From contig AASF01002120.1 in NCBI GenBank assembly GCA_000168735.1, positions 1 through 6,582 of the forward strand: a stretch of DNA of 6,582 nt. The letters run 5' to 3'. Shown here in pieces: positions 6,213 through 6,582 of the stretch. How positions within the stretch are numbered: the stretch's first letter is position 1; the number at the start of each line of letters is the position of its first letter. Made by a program: the position numbers and the translations under genes. The notes beneath the pieces were generated by a model, which saw only the letters and a program-made list of their open reading frames with translations, did no database searches and had not been told where the DNA came from. The DNA comes from Candidatus Endoriftia persephone str. Hot96_1+Hot96_2 (GTDB lineage: Bacteria; Pseudomonadota; Gammaproteobacteria; Chromatiales; Chromatiaceae).

Positions 6213-6582
6213 TCAGCGATGTCTGCGTCCGACCTGCTCCATGTGGTGCAGCCAGCCGCTGAACATCTTGCCGATAGAACCGGCATCCCCCCTACGCCCT
6301 TTGAAGGTGTGGAAACAGCTTTCGTCATCGTCTGCAGAGCGGGCGGAGCCAAGGTTGAGGAACAGGAACATCAGGAACAGATCGAGCAGGATGGTGACGA
6401 TGAACAGCGGTATCCGAAGCAGCATATTCTCGCCCATCCAGGTCATGATCGGGGTGTGGTAGCTGACCCCAACATAGAGTGTGCCAAACAGTAGGGCGAC
6501 CGACATCAGGGAGCAAAAGTCAGCAAGATGTTCGTGTTCGCGGGTAATCCCTTGAGGTTTCGACAGACTGACATGGTGGTGC
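6213..6582 (-). CDS. Unidentified small membrane protein, 5' end outside the window
   Basis: The frame is open from the right edge to TGA 6215-6213, giving 122 visible residues. The N-terminal part is polar (KPQGITREHEHLADFCS), then come two hydrophobic helices, SVALLFGTLYVGVSY and IPLFIVTILLDLFLMFLFLN, and a charged C-terminal tail (SADDDES, KGRRGD, MEQVGRRHR). No ATG, GTG or TTG lies in frame before ATG 6506, which lacks a ribosome site, so the gene probably starts beyond the window. Alternatively ATG 6574 is the start and an indel follows, since many indels occur nearby. It ends 28 bases before tatT on the same strand, so it is probably in the same transcript. I recognise no family and assign no function. 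Confidence 0.6.
   Translation of the reverse strand, partial: HHHVSLSKPQGITREHEHLADFCSLMSVALLFGTLYVGVSYHTPIMTWMGENMLLRIPLFIVTILLDLFLMFLFLNLGSARSADDDESCFHTFKGRRGDAGSIGKMFSGWLHHMEQVGRRHR

Overview
The window looks like a fragment of a fairly GC-rich gammaproteobacterial chromosome. Family resemblance (TPAT-type TRAP transporter, UreH-like permease, DctP subtype) reminds me of sulfur-oxidising or Chromatiales-like lineages, but that assignment is an inference from memory, not a computed one. No rRNA, tRNA, CRISPR array, insertion sequence or phage gene is visible.

Layout. On the plus strand there is the 3' end of a UreH/NicO-like membrane protein (1-325), a short gene-poor stretch holding a 28-codon ORF and a strong intrinsic terminator (531-567), an intact EamA/DMT-family permease (604-1524), and a small broken reading frame (1517-1708). 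On the minus strand, reading right to left, there is the 3' end of an unidentified two-helix membrane protein (6582-6213), a TatT lipoprotein gene (6184-5317), a putative promoter (5264-5234), then a tight cluster dctP (5173-4174), cupin (4167-3745), dctQ (3760-3270), dctM (3270-1996) and a 95-codon Cys-motif protein (1992-1705). The two strands converge tail to tail at 1705-1708, where the stop codons overlap.

How the genes work together. The minus-strand cluster encodes a complete TRAP transporter: periplasmic solute receptor DctP, small permease subunit DctQ and large permease subunit DctM. It also encodes TatT, the TPR-type lipoprotein that defines tetratricopeptide-repeat-associated TRAP transporters (TPATs). 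A cupin gene sits between receptor and permease genes, and a small C-x3-C-x2-C protein follows the permease with a 3-nt gap, so both are probably co-expressed with the transporter. The substrate cannot be read from the sequence; organic acids are typical for the family.

Sequence quality. Many genes are broken by single-base indels while the protein sequence continues intact in another frame: one in the UreH-like gene, two in dctQ, one in dctP and about eight in tatT, with probably two more in the small 1517-1708 frame. Eight of the eleven best-defined shifts are +1 insertions or equivalent; dctM, the EamA gene and the 95-codon gene have none. Well-kept sequence on both sides of each shift fits uncorrected sequencing or assembly errors better than true gene decay. 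The apparent single DctQ-DctM protein of 568 codons is a product of such a shift.
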